From JACOZG01 sp964564105 (lineage in GTDB: Bacteria; Patescibacteriota; Minisyncoccia; Phycocordibacterales; JACOZG01): a stretch of DNA of 7,607 nucleotides. Positions 1-6,032 of the stretch are shown here, piece after piece (the first letter of the stretch is position 1; the number at the start of each line of letters is the position of its first letter). Made by a program: the position numbers and the translations under genes. The notes beneath the pieces were generated by a model that saw only the letters and a list, made by a program, of their open reading frames with translations, did not search any database and had not been told where the DNA came from. Location: assembly GCA_964564105.1 (NCBI GenBank), contig CAZLZS010000019.1, positions 1-7,607 on the forward strand, written 5' to 3'.

Positions 1-516
1 TTCCCCGTAGCGGACATAGGGTCGGAGTTCAAAAAATTCCACGATGAAATCAATTTGATCGCGACAAGGGTAAGGATAGACAAAGACCGATTTTTGCCAT
101 TGATGAAACCCGAGCTCTCTAAGCTTGTGCCTAAGAGCGTCGCGCGCGGCCCGTTTCTTTTCTGGAATATCCGAAAAAACAATATGCCAAGAACCAGCCC
201 AATGACGTGGCTTGTTTATCTCAATTTGATCAACATCGTATGCCAGAGTACGTTTCTTCCCAGCCTCGGTTAAAACGACGGTAATAATTCCGTCTTTACC
301 CTCCCGATAATCAACCAACCGATCGCGCCGAAACTCTTTGATAATCCTGTAGAGACGGTCGCGATTTAGCTTTCGCCACATGCGCGGGATGGAAAGAATA
401 ACATACCCCCGTTGTCTGCTAGAACGCGATAAGGCGATCACCGAACCGGCGTAAAGTAAATACAAGAGTTTCTTTTTCAAGACACTGCGAAACTTTTTAA
501 GAGTTTTCCTTCTCAT
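1..516 (-). CDS. PaaX-like winged-helix protein with Cas2-like domain (partial, C-terminus cut)
   Basis: The reading frame is open from an ATG at 516 to the left edge, giving 172 residues with the C-terminus missing. Residues 1-30 are basic with a hydrophobic patch. Residues about 35-90 read as a winged helix (LYRIIKEFRRDRLVDY, then a beta hairpin ending VVLTEAGKKR). Residues 107-172 match the ferredoxin-like Cas2/PaaX-C fold: WHIVFSDIP, then a helix, then SVFVYPYPC and FFELRPYVRY. Such proteins are often auto-annotated as CRISPR endonuclease Cas2 in Patescibacteria. The N-terminal winged helix and the lack of a CRISPR array here argue for a PaaX-type transcription regulator instead. Family members as I remember them are about 180-200 residues, so little is lost. 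An extended -10 box puts transcription start next to the ATG, suggesting a leaderless mRNA. The palindrome at 531-556 could be its own operator. The fold assignment is firm; the role is inferred. Confidence 0.85.
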   Translation of the reverse strand, partial: MRRKTLKKFRSVLKKKLLYLLYAGSVIALSRSSRQRGYVILSIPRMWRKLNRDRLYRIIKEFRRDRLVDYREGKDGIITVVLTEAGKKRTLAYDVDQIEINKPRHWAGSWHIVFSDIPEKKRAARDALRHKLRELGFHQWQKSVFVYPYPCRDQIDFIVEFFELRPYVRYGE

Positions 517-523
517 GTTTTTT

Positions 524-532
524 ACTATACCA
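524..532 (-). promoter_or_regulatory. Extended -10 promoter of the PaaX/Cas2-like gene
   Basis: Read on the minus strand the bases are TGGTATAGT, an extended -10 (TGN plus TATAGT). The -10 box ends at 524, so transcription should begin near 517, touching the ATG at 514-516. There is no Shine-Dalgarno sequence, which fits leaderless translation. No good -35 box is visible, as expected when an extended -10 is used. The upstream half of the promoter lies in the palindrome at 531-556. Confidence 0.5.
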
Positions 533-556
533 TAATAATCCGATCGGATTATTATG
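531..556. promoter_or_regulatory. Perfect 26-bp palindrome, probable operator
   Basis: The left arm CATAATAATCCGA is the exact reverse complement of the right arm TCGGATTATTATG, with no spacer and no mismatch. It overlaps the TG of the minus-strand extended -10 and ends 7 bp before the -35 of the plus-strand promoter for the PheS gene. A bound dimer could therefore affect both divergent genes. The natural candidate ligand is the adjacent winged-helix protein, since PaaX-type regulators bind palindromes; this link is inferred. It is unlikely to be a terminator because it sits in a divergent intergenic region with no T-tract. Confidence 0.6.
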
Positions 557-562
557 AACAGC

Positions 563-597
563 TTGTGGTAAAAAAACAACTAGATTACAATTATGAT
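563..597 (+). promoter_or_regulatory. Putative promoter of the PheS-type gene
   Basis: TTGTGG (563-568) and TACAAT (586-591) are separated by 17 bp, giving a start of transcription near 598 and a leader of about 10 nt. A second possible -10, TATGAT (592-597), would make the message leaderless. Either way there is no room for a Shine-Dalgarno sequence before the ATG at 608. Confidence 0.45.
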
Positions 598-607
598 ACT
601 GTAAATT

Positions 608-1780
608 ATGATGAACATATACGAAACGCCAGATCTCAAACGGGCGCATTATGACGTCCCGCTTGATGAAGAAAAACGAATTCTAAAAGAGTTGAGCGGC
701 CGCGGGGACCCGGAGAGCAAACGTCTCCTCCGCTACCTTGCCCTCCCCGACCTCACGCGCCAGCCGGATAGTCCGATCGCTGAATTGACCCAGCGGATTA
801 TTAACCTGTCCGATTTTGAAAATTTCGATCTGATTCAAGTGCCGGAAATTGTATCAGTGAAGGAAAGTTTCGATCTGTTTGACTTCCCCCTTGGCCATCC
901 GGCTCGAAGCAAATCAGACACCTATTATGTGAACGATGATAATATCCTGCGCCCTCACACCACAATCATGTGGTATTACCATCTGAGGCAACCGGGAATG
1001 AAAAAGAAAATGGCCGCCGGTCAAAATGTCGGCGCGCTCTGTTTCGGCAAAGTCTACCGTAAGGACGAAATTGACCATCGGCACATGAACGTCTTCCACC
1101 AAATGGACGGCTGGTTTCTCACCCCCAAAAAAGAAAAAGAAATCGGCCGCCAAAATCTGGAGGAGATTCTCATTAAAATCGCCCGATCAATTTTCGGTTC
1201 CCAGGTAAAATACCGTTTCAACCCCGACAATTACCCCTACACTGACCCGAGCTTGGAAATGGAAATTGAGCGCGACGGGCAATGGGTGGAAGTGCTCGGC
1301 GCGGGCGTGGTTAAGGGTAGCGTTTTAAAAAAATTGGACGTTGACCCGACCGAGTACAACGGTTGGGCTTTCGGTTTCGGTCTGGAGCGGCTGGCGATTT
1401 TGAGTATGAAATTACCCGATATTCGTCTCCTCTGGTCAGAAGACCCGCGGGTCAAACGTCAATTGAAACTCGAGCAAGAATACAAAGAAGTGTCTAAATA
1501 TCCGTCGATCATCCGCGACATCTCTTTTATCGTCCCCGACACTTTCGTGGCCAACAATTATTTTGATCTGATTCGCGATTTAGGCGATAATCTAGTGGAA
1601 GAAGTGACCCTGCTTGATAAATATGATAACGCTGCTAAATTTGGCGCGGGCAAATTAAGCTATACCTACCGCATTGTCTACCGTTCCATTGATCGCACCC
1701 TCACTAACACTGAAGTCAACGCGCTGCACGAAAAACTCCGGCAGCGCACCGAGAAAGAATTTTCGGCCCAGCTCCGTTGA
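608..1780 (+). CDS. pheS: Phenylalanine--tRNA ligase, single-chain type (PheS catalytic core plus FDX-ACB)
   Basis: This class II aminoacyl-tRNA synthetase charges tRNA-Phe with phenylalanine in the cytoplasm. Motif 1 lies around residues 97-127 (GHPARSKSDTYYV, then LRPHTT). Motif 2 is at 148-168 (KVYRKDEID, then FHQMDG). The Phe-pocket strand is NYPYTDPSLEMEI at 208-220, followed by VEVLGAG. Motif 3 is AFGFGLERLAIL at 254-265. Residues about 297-390 form an FDX-ACB anticodon-binding domain (KYPSIIRDISF, then YRIVYRS, then a final helix). That domain normally ends PheT in bacteria and ends the monomeric mitochondrial enzyme. The N-terminal coiled coil of ordinary bacterial PheS is not evident, and at 390 residues the layout matches the mitochondrial type. 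No pheT follows. The second ATG at 611 is an alternative start. Enzyme identity is very secure; monomeric action is inferred. Confidence 0.93.
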   Translation: MMNIYETPDLKRAHYDVPLDEEKRILKELSGRGDPESKRLLRYLALPDLTRQPDSPIAELTQRIINLSDFENFDLIQVPEIVSVKESFDLFDFPLGHPARSKSDTYYVNDDNILRPHTTIMWYYHLRQPGMKKKMAAGQNVGALCFGKVYRKDEIDHRHMNVFHQMDGWFLTPKKEKEIGRQNLEEILIKIARSIFGSQVKYRFNPDNYPYTDPSLEMEIERDGQWVEVLGAGVVKGSVLKKLDVDPTEYNGWAFGFGLERLAILSMKLPDIRLLWSEDPRVKRQLKLEQEYKEVSKYPSIIRDISFIVPDTFVANNYFDLIRDLGDNLVEEVTLLDKYDNAAKFGAGKLSYTYRIVYRSIDRTLTNTEVNALHEKLRQRTEKEFSAQLR

Positions 1781-1789
1781 AGTATCTTG

Positions 1790-2407
1790 ATGAATAAAAA
1801 ATTACAAATTACAATTGTCACTATAGCGATCCTTGGCGGAGGGTACCTTTACCTTTCTTCTGGGCCCGCTTTCGATCTCTCGAATCGCTCTCTAAAAGAA
1901 AGTTCATCTCATGTCGTGAGCGAGGCTCTTGCGGCAAGATTTGATTACCTCTCCAAAAACGGCAACTCATCCTGTTCAACGTCTTTCAGAAGTTCCATCA
2001 CTTCACTGCCGGATGACGAGCGTCTGAGCGGCTCCTGTTGCAGTCCGATGAGCGTGAACCGCTACAGCGAGCAGGTTGAAGGATTAGTAAAATTCAAATC
2101 TGTTGCCAGCCAAAACATTGATAAAATTCCTGACGATCCTTATGACATTGAAGTCCGGCTTGCAAAGGAGCTCATGTCCTACTACGACATGGGGCTTACG
2201 CCGGATGAAGAGATCGCGTACGACTATGCTATGCAAAACTCAAGCGAAAAAGGGCCTTGTTGCTGTAAATGCTGGAGATGGTATGTTTACGGGGGTTTGG
2301 GTAAATATCTTATCCGTAATCACGGCTTCACTGGCGAGCAATTAACCCAAGTGTGGAATTTTTCTGATGGGTGCGGCGGTGACAGCGAACATCATCACCA
2401 ATCGTAA
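1790..2407 (+). CDS. Membrane-anchored Cys-rich protein with CCCKCW motif, function unknown
   Basis: The protein has 205 residues. Residues 5-24 form one hydrophobic helix (signal anchor) with no lipobox Cys, so the rest should lie outside the membrane. Cysteines cluster: C62, C83-C84, then GPCCCKCWRWY (C157, C158, C159, C161) and DGCGG (C195), with a HHH tract at 201-203. Between them are IPDDPYDIEVRLAKEL (113-128) and LTPDE (136-140). I recognise these as a recurring uncharacterised family in Patescibacteria and archaea but cannot name a function. A soft-metal-binding role is inferred from the cysteines. The ATG at 1790 is preferred over an overlapping in-frame TTG at 1787. The gap to the PheS stop is 9 nt with no promoter seen, so co-transcription with it is likely. 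The C-terminal module resembles that of the protein at 3071-4747. Confidence 0.8.
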   Translation: MNKKLQITIVTIAILGGGYLYLSSGPAFDLSNRSLKESSSHVVSEALAARFDYLSKNGNSSCSTSFRSSITSLPDDERLSGSCCSPMSVNRYSEQVEGLVKFKSVASQNIDKIPDDPYDIEVRLAKELMSYYDMGLTPDEEIAYDYAMQNSSEKGPCCCKCWRWYVYGGLGKYLIRNHGFTGEQLTQVWNFSDGCGGDSEHHHQS

Positions 2408-2418
2408 AAAATAAAATC

Positions 2419-2931
2419 ATGAAAAATAAAACATTAGTAAGCGTCATTGCGGCCACCGTCCTAATAGGAGGTTTATTCTATTTAAGTTCATTCCTCAAAA
2501 ATAAAAAAACAAAAACATTAGAGCAATCGGGAAATTTAGTTTCTAAAGAAGGGATTCATTGGCATCCCGAACTGAAAATAATTGTTAAAGGCGAAGAAAT
2601 CAAAATCCCCACAAACATCGGCATTGGGATGCAGTATGCCGGTTATTCCCGCTACGATCCCATGATGAAAATGACGGATATACACACGCATGATGATTCG
2701 GGAACGCTCCATTGGGAAGTCATGGAGGGGCCTGTAAAAAAAGAAGATATACGTTTAGAGAGTTTCTTTGCGATCTGGGGCAAGAAATTCGACAGCTCTT
2801 GTATTTTTGAAAACTGCAACGGGACGGAAGGAGTAGTCAAAATGTTCGTTAACGGCGAACTAAACACTGAATTTCAAAATTATCTCGTCAAAGACGGAGA
2901 TAAAATTGAGATTTGGTATGAACCCCGTTAG
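2419..2931 (+). CDS. Membrane-anchored His/Cys protein, probable metal binder, function unknown
   Basis: The protein has 170 residues with a signal anchor at about 4-23 and a basic stretch (KNKKTK) after it, so the domain should be extracytoplasmic. Conserved-looking features are GIHWHPEL (H47, H49), DIHTHDDSGTLHWE (H89, H91, H98), FFAIWGKKF (116-124) and CIFENC (C128, C133). The C-terminal part, VKMFVNGE then LVKDGDKIEIWYE, looks like a ubiquitin-like or beta-grasp ending. The paired histidines and two cysteines suggest a copper- or zinc-type site, which is inference. I recall homologues in Patescibacteria and archaea only as hypothetical proteins. The start is 11 nt after the previous stop with no Shine-Dalgarno. 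The TAG stop lies inside the arm of the palindromic repeat that begins at 2921. Confidence 0.8.
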   Translation: MKNKTLVSVIAATVLIGGLFYLSSFLKNKKTKTLEQSGNLVSKEGIHWHPELKIIVKGEEIKIPTNIGIGMQYAGYSRYDPMMKMTDIHTHDDSGTLHWEVMEGPVKKEDIRLESFFAIWGKKFDSSCIFENCNGTEGVVKMFVNGELNTEFQNYLVKDGDKIEIWYEPR

Positions 2932-3054
2932 AAGTTTTGAGCATAAAAAATTTAACAAATTTTTTATGCATGATAATAACGGGGTGTAAGCAATAGTAAA
3001 AAGTTTGTTATAAATTATCATTGTGTTATATAAAAACAAATTTCTAACGGGGTG
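2921..3054. repeat. Palindromic repeat with ACCCCGTTAGAA / TTCTAACGGGGT arms
   Basis: Three copies of one core are present. ACCCCGTTAGAA at 2922-2933 is inverted relative to TAACGGGGTG at 2977-2986 and to TTCTAACGGGGT at 3042-3053. The outer arms are 12 bp and exactly complementary. The first and middle arms pair over 9 bp (2922-2930 with 2977-2985) and enclose a perfect 13-bp hairpin (2941-2953 with 2957-2969, loop AAC). The left arm overlaps the stop codon of the upstream gene, and the right arm lies in the leader of the next gene. Read in frame, these arms encode the NPVRN-type peptide I recall in many spurious Parcubacteria proteins, so this is probably a member of a dispersed family. The inner hairpin is AT-only apart from its end pairs, so it is a poor classical terminator, but the whole fold could limit read-through. 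Confidence 0.6.
3005..3034 (+). promoter_or_regulatory. Putative promoter of the large Cys-rich membrane protein gene
   Basis: TTGTTA (3005-3010) and TATAAA (3029-3034) are 18 bp apart in a very AT-rich stretch. Transcription would start near 3041, at the edge of the right repeat arm (3042-3053), leaving a leader of about 30 nt that opens with the repeat. The region is so AT-rich that chance matches are easy, hence the low confidence. Confidence 0.3.
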
Positions 3055-3070
3055 AATAACCACAAATCCT

Positions 3071-4747
3071 ATGACAAAAACAAATCAAAAAGAAGATAAG
3101 GAACTACATCAGTGCGAGGAGTGCGGTTTTTGCTATGAGGAGAGAGAATGGGCTGAGAAGTGCGAGGCGTGGTGTAAAGAACATCAGAGTTGCAATATAG
3201 AAATTACCGCGCGCGGTTTACCGCCCGCTTCACCGGAGCTTCAGCGAGGCGAGCCGGAAAGCGATATCAAAAACGACGACAAGCTTAGCGAAGAAGATCG
3301 TAAATTTCTCACTAAGCTTTTTTACGGCTTAATAGGCGTCGCGTCATCTCTCGTATTTTTTCTTGCGCTCTATTGGGTACTCCGGCTTGATTCGGCTATT
3401 ACGAATGTCATTGCGAACACATACAGCACGCCTCTTTATTTCTGGCCGTATGTTATCCTGACGCTTGGCGCAATCGCTTTATTCGGTGTAAATATCTCGC
3501 TTCTCGTCTATCGCTGGAGAAAATTCGGACCTCCAAAACTCAAAACTGAAGGTGGGGCCGGGCTTGGATCATTGTTCGGTATCGCCGCTTCCGCCTGTCC
3601 CGTCTGCGGCTCAACACTTCTTTCCGCGATTGGCATTGCTGGCGGTCTTGCGGCTTTTCCACTTCAAGGACTTGAACTCAAAGCGTTGTCTTTTGGATTT
3701 ATGGTATTGCCGATATGGCTTATGCGAAGAGATTTCAAAAAACTTGAAGCTGATTGCGCGAGCGGCGTATGTCCTTTACCTAAAGACCACACACTCAAGG
3801 AATCCGACAGGCCATGGCTTTTAGGCCTTGTAGCAATAGTTATTGCTTTGGCTTTCGTAAGTTGGAACATGCTCAAGACCGAACCGATTATTGCTAAGGC
3901 ATTGAGTCAGGGTATTGTTAATCCGAACGACAATACGCTCAATAACACAAATATCTCCGAAACTGGAAATGCGCTGATTGACGAAGTTACTGCAAAAGTT
4001 CTGCCGGAGAAAGGTTTTCAGAGTAAAATCGCGCTTAGTAATAGCGTAGTGAAGCTCGTTGAAAATGGTGTGATTGATCGCGAGAAGTTTTTGGCCATTT
4101 ACCAAGATCGGGGTGGTCTCCCCGCCGAATTCAAAGATGTGCTTAATAAGACATCTTCAAGGCCAATTCTCCTTACACGGCAAAATGCGAACTACTATGT
4201 AAATCTCCTGTGGCCGCTTGGACTCTCCAACTATATGTCATCCAATAAGCAAAGCCCCATTCTTGGCAAATCACTCTTTAATTTCGCCTCCACCGGTGGC
4301 TGGAATCTGGGCAAAGAAGAAAACGGCGGCACATACTTCAACAAATTCAAAATTGTTGAGCTAACGCCGGAGCAAGAAGCGTTAGTCACGAAAATCGCTC
4401 AAAACGCATATCGGCCGTGTTGCAACAATTCAACTTTCTATCAGGACTGCAATCACGGCTCTGCATTACTTGGGCTTCTTCAGCTTGGCGCGGCGCAGGG
4501 GCTAACCGAAGACGAACTTTACCGAGAGGCAGTAGCTTTCAATTCGTTTTGGTTTCCACACAACTACATCCAAACCGCTCTCTACTTCAAAGCGGCAAAA
4601 AATACTGATTGGGACAAGGTCGATCCCAAGTTGGTAATGGGCAAAGACTATTCGAGCATCGGCGGCTGGTATGCGAATGTCGATACCGAAGTGAAAAAGC
4701 TCGGCCTTCTGCCACAACAACAAAGTGGAGCCGGTTGTGGTGTCTAA
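3071..4747 (+). CDS. Large multi-pass membrane protein with Cys-rich N-terminal domain and extracytoplasmic Cys module
   Basis: The protein has 558 residues in three parts. Residues 12-46 are a compact Cys domain (CEECGFCY, CEAWC, SCN; Cys 15, 18, 21, 31, 35, 41), probably a zinc or heavy-metal site in the cytoplasm. Residues about 81-270 hold some five membrane helices. One carries ACPVCGS (175-181) followed by a Gly/Ala-rich helix, reminiscent of MerT/MerC transporters, and a DCASGVCP loop lies at 228-235. Residues about 271-558 appear soluble and extracytoplasmic: SRPILLT, LLWPLGLSN, GWNLG, then RPCCNNSTFYQDCNHG (448-463) and a helical tail ending GAGCGV. The cysteines and MerT-like helix suggest sensing, uptake or sequestration of a soft metal; this is inferred. 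I know no characterised protein with this architecture. The stop is 4 nt before the next ATG, so the two genes are one operon. Confidence 0.85.
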   Translation: MTKTNQKEDKELHQCEECGFCYEEREWAEKCEAWCKEHQSCNIEITARGLPPASPELQRGEPESDIKNDDKLSEEDRKFLTKLFYGLIGVASSLVFFLALYWVLRLDSAITNVIANTYSTPLYFWPYVILTLGAIALFGVNISLLVYRWRKFGPPKLKTEGGAGLGSLFGIAASACPVCGSTLLSAIGIAGGLAAFPLQGLELKALSFGFMVLPIWLMRRDFKKLEADCASGVCPLPKDHTLKESDRPWLLGLVAIVIALAFVSWNMLKTEPIIAKALSQGIVNPNDNTLNNTNISETGNALIDEVTAKVLPEKGFQSKIALSNSVVKLVENGVIDREKFLAIYQDRGGLPAEFKDVLNKTSSRPILLTRQNANYYVNLLWPLGLSNYMSSNKQSPILGKSLFNFASTGGWNLGKEENGGTYFNKFKIVELTPEQEALVTKIAQNAYRPCCNNSTFYQDCNHGSALLGLLQLGAAQGLTEDELYREAVAFNSFWFPHNYIQTALYFKAAKNTDWDKVDPKLVMGKDYSSIGGWYANVDTEVKKLGLLPQQQSGAGCGV

Positions 4748-4751
4748 TACT

Positions 4752-5300
4752 ATGAATCTTGCAAAAAAAATTTTAATCGTTATCACCTTCCTGTCTTTCT
4801 TTTCTTCCGTACTCGTTTCTGCAAACGGCGGGGATCAGCGAATCGTTGAAGGGAAATATCTTATTAACTTAGCCCGGTCGCCGTTTACGCCAATCGCTGG
4901 AGATAAAACTTCAATGCTCATCTCGTTTGTTGATCTTAAAACAAACAAGCTCATTCCCGAAGATTTAGTAACTAAAGTCCGCATCGCTAAACTCGGCGGC
5001 TCGGGAACGCAAAAACGGGAATTTCTTTTTGAGAAGGATGAGTTACAAGTAAAGGGAGGCGTATTGGAGTTTCCCTATACCTTTACTGAAACTGGGCTTC
5101 ACGAGATTTTTATTGATTTTGTGTTTGCGAGTCAGACGGAGCGGGTTTACGAATCGCCGGACTTTTTGATAGATGTACGTAATAAAGAAACTAAACAAGG
5201 CATAAGTGGCTTCGTTATAGGTTTTATGATTACCAGCATCATAGGAGTAATTCTTGGCTTTATTGTTGGCTTATGGGCTGGGCAGAAAAGAATAAAATAG
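4752..5300 (+). CDS. Secreted beta-domain protein with C-terminal membrane anchor
   Basis: The protein has 182 residues. Residues 1-24 are a signal peptide (KK, hydrophobic core, VSA before N25). Residues about 33-145 look like an immunoglobulin-like beta sandwich: SPFTPIAGDKTSMLISFVD, VRIAKL, LEFPYTF, then GLHEIFIDFVF. This is the layout of YtkA/FixH-like domains found with copper and cytochrome-oxidase genes. Residues 152-176 form a Gly-rich helix (GFVIGFMITS, GVILGFIVGLWAG) followed by KRIK inside the cell. There are no cysteines and only one histidine (H117), so a direct metal site is not evident. A partner role for the large membrane protein, with whose gene it is tightly spaced, is plausible but inferred. 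The ATG at 4752 is preferred to an in-frame GTG at 4725, which would overlap the upstream gene and spoil the signal peptide. Confidence 0.8.
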   Translation: MNLAKKILIVITFLSFFSSVLVSANGGDQRIVEGKYLINLARSPFTPIAGDKTSMLISFVDLKTNKLIPEDLVTKVRIAKLGGSGTQKREFLFEKDELQVKGGVLEFPYTFTETGLHEIFIDFVFASQTERVYESPDFLIDVRNKETKQGISGFVIGFMITSIIGVILGFIVGLWAGQKRIK

Positions 5301-5326
5301 TATCGCACGTAAAAATTTTTCTGAAA

Positions 5327-5428
5327 ATGAGAGAAGTTTTATACTGGCTCCACGCATTGGACGAAGAAAGAACCGCAATTCAAGCGATTCGGAGCTCTTC
5401 GCCATTCGCTATTGTACACCGGTGGTAA
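5327..5428 (+). CDS. Possible 33-residue small protein, unknown
   Basis: An ATG-initiated frame of 33 codons ends in TAA at 5426-5428. The peptide starts MREVLYWLHALDEERTA and ends FAIVHRW. Its composition (mixed charged and aromatic residues, an amphipathic helix pattern) looks more protein-like than random AT-rich sequence. It fills the gap between the convergent genes and overlaps the last 20 bases of the MerC-like gene on the other strand. I recognise no family and see no Shine-Dalgarno or promoter. It may be a chance frame or the remnant of a longer gene. Confidence 0.25.
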   Translation: MREVLYWLHALDEERTAIQAIRSSSPFAIVHRW

Positions 5429-5816
5429 CTAAATTTGATGGTATCTTTTGTTTCCGAAAAAGAGATTTATTGTAGAAAACAGAGGTGATAATCAGTATGG
5501 CGCCGGGTCCCCAAATCCACCATGCACCCCAAGTACTCGCGAATACATAGCGACCGACATAAAGAAGTATCGCGCCAATGGTCAGCAATATAAGCGGCTT
5601 CGGATTTTTGTGCGCTCGATAGTCAAAAATAAACCCAATGGCTCCGATAGCAATTAAACCAAATGCAAGCCAACGCCAGACAGGAATCAAAGCGCCTAGT
5701 CCCAGATACGTAAGAAGCGAAGCTGAACCAATCCAACAAAGCGGACATACGCCTATTGCTCCAGCCCCTAATACTGGAGCCAACGCTGTAAGTATTTTTT
5801 TGAAAAAAGATTGCAT
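5409..5816 (-). CDS. MerC-like four-helix membrane protein
   Basis: The protein has 135 residues and about four membrane helices (roughly 12-38, 42-65, 73-92, 98-114). The first carries GVCPLCWIG (22-30), a Cys pair inside the helix as in the mercury importers MerC and MerT. This is followed by SASLLTYLGLGALIPVW, and the loop FDYRAHKNPKP separates helices 2 and 3. MerC-family proteins are about 120-145 residues and move Hg(II) across the inner membrane; similar small proteins also sit in copper and other thiophilic-metal loci. No merA or merR is in the window, so mercury as substrate is not proven. The gene lies 9 nt after the MerT-like gene, so the two form one minus-strand operon that converges on the plus-strand set. 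The ATG start gives the expected short charged N-terminus (MQSFFKK). Confidence 0.75.
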   Translation of the reverse strand: MQSFFKKILTALAPVLGAGAIGVCPLCWIGSASLLTYLGLGALIPVWRWLAFGLIAIGAIGFIFDYRAHKNPKPLILLTIGAILLYVGRYVFASTWGAWWIWGPGAILIITSVFYNKSLFRKQKIPSNLVTTGVQ

Positions 5817-5825
5817 ACGGTTATT

Positions 5826-6032
5826 TTAGCAAGAAATACAAACCTTGTGTATTTTGCGGGCAGTTAAATAAATCGCAATAAGTAAAGCTAAGGTTACGGC
5901 GACAACAAAATACCAGCGATAGTTCAGAACAAAGATAACTCCGCCGAAACCTATCCCGAAAACAGCAAATAACGGTGCGAGACAAGAGGCGCAAAAAGCA
6001 GTTCCGGCTATGCCAGCAAAAAGAGCGCCCAA
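5826..6032 (-). CDS. MerT-like small membrane protein, 5' end uncertain
   Basis: From a TTG at 6032 the protein has 68 residues. It shows a helix with FCASCLAP (13-20), a Gly-rich turn GIGFGG, the segment NYRWYFVVAVTLALLIAIYLTA as a second helix, and a terminal KVCISC pair (C65, C68). Cys pairs in helix 1 and at the C-terminus are the pattern of MerT-type mercuric importers. The start is doubtful. The TTG falls inside helix 1, and the same frame stays open upstream to a stop at 6126-6128, encoding a convincing SSSCGIAGASSAVGGG segment, but that stretch has no ATG, GTG or TTG. The true start may be a rare codon (an ATT lies at 6063-6065), or a frameshift may separate the body from an N-terminus in another frame. 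It is the first gene of the pair with the MerC-like gene. Confidence 0.65.
   Translation of the reverse strand: MGALFAGIAGTAFCASCLAPLFAVFGIGFGGVIFVLNYRWYFVVAVTLALLIAIYLTARKIHKVCISC

Noticed and set aside
1..516. Genuine CRISPR-associated Cas2 as the label for the first gene.
   Set aside because: There is no cas1, no other cas gene and no repeat array, and the protein has a winged-helix N-terminus typical of PaaX-like regulators.
914..1455. Minus-strand open frames opposite the synthetase gene.
   Set aside because: They lie wholly inside the well-supported PheS gene, have low-complexity or unlikely composition, and match no family.
1787..1789. TTG as start of the Cys-rich protein gene.
   Set aside because: The ATG directly after it is the stronger start, and nothing upstream favours the TTG.
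2941..2969. Strong rho-independent terminator.
   Set aside because: The 13-bp hairpin is nearly all A-T and no separate T-tract follows it; it is better seen as part of the palindromic repeat.
2860..3063. Minus-strand frame containing a HPVRN peptide.
   Set aside because: The peptide comes from translating the palindromic repeat; the rest overlaps the end of the His/Cys protein gene and is not protein-like.
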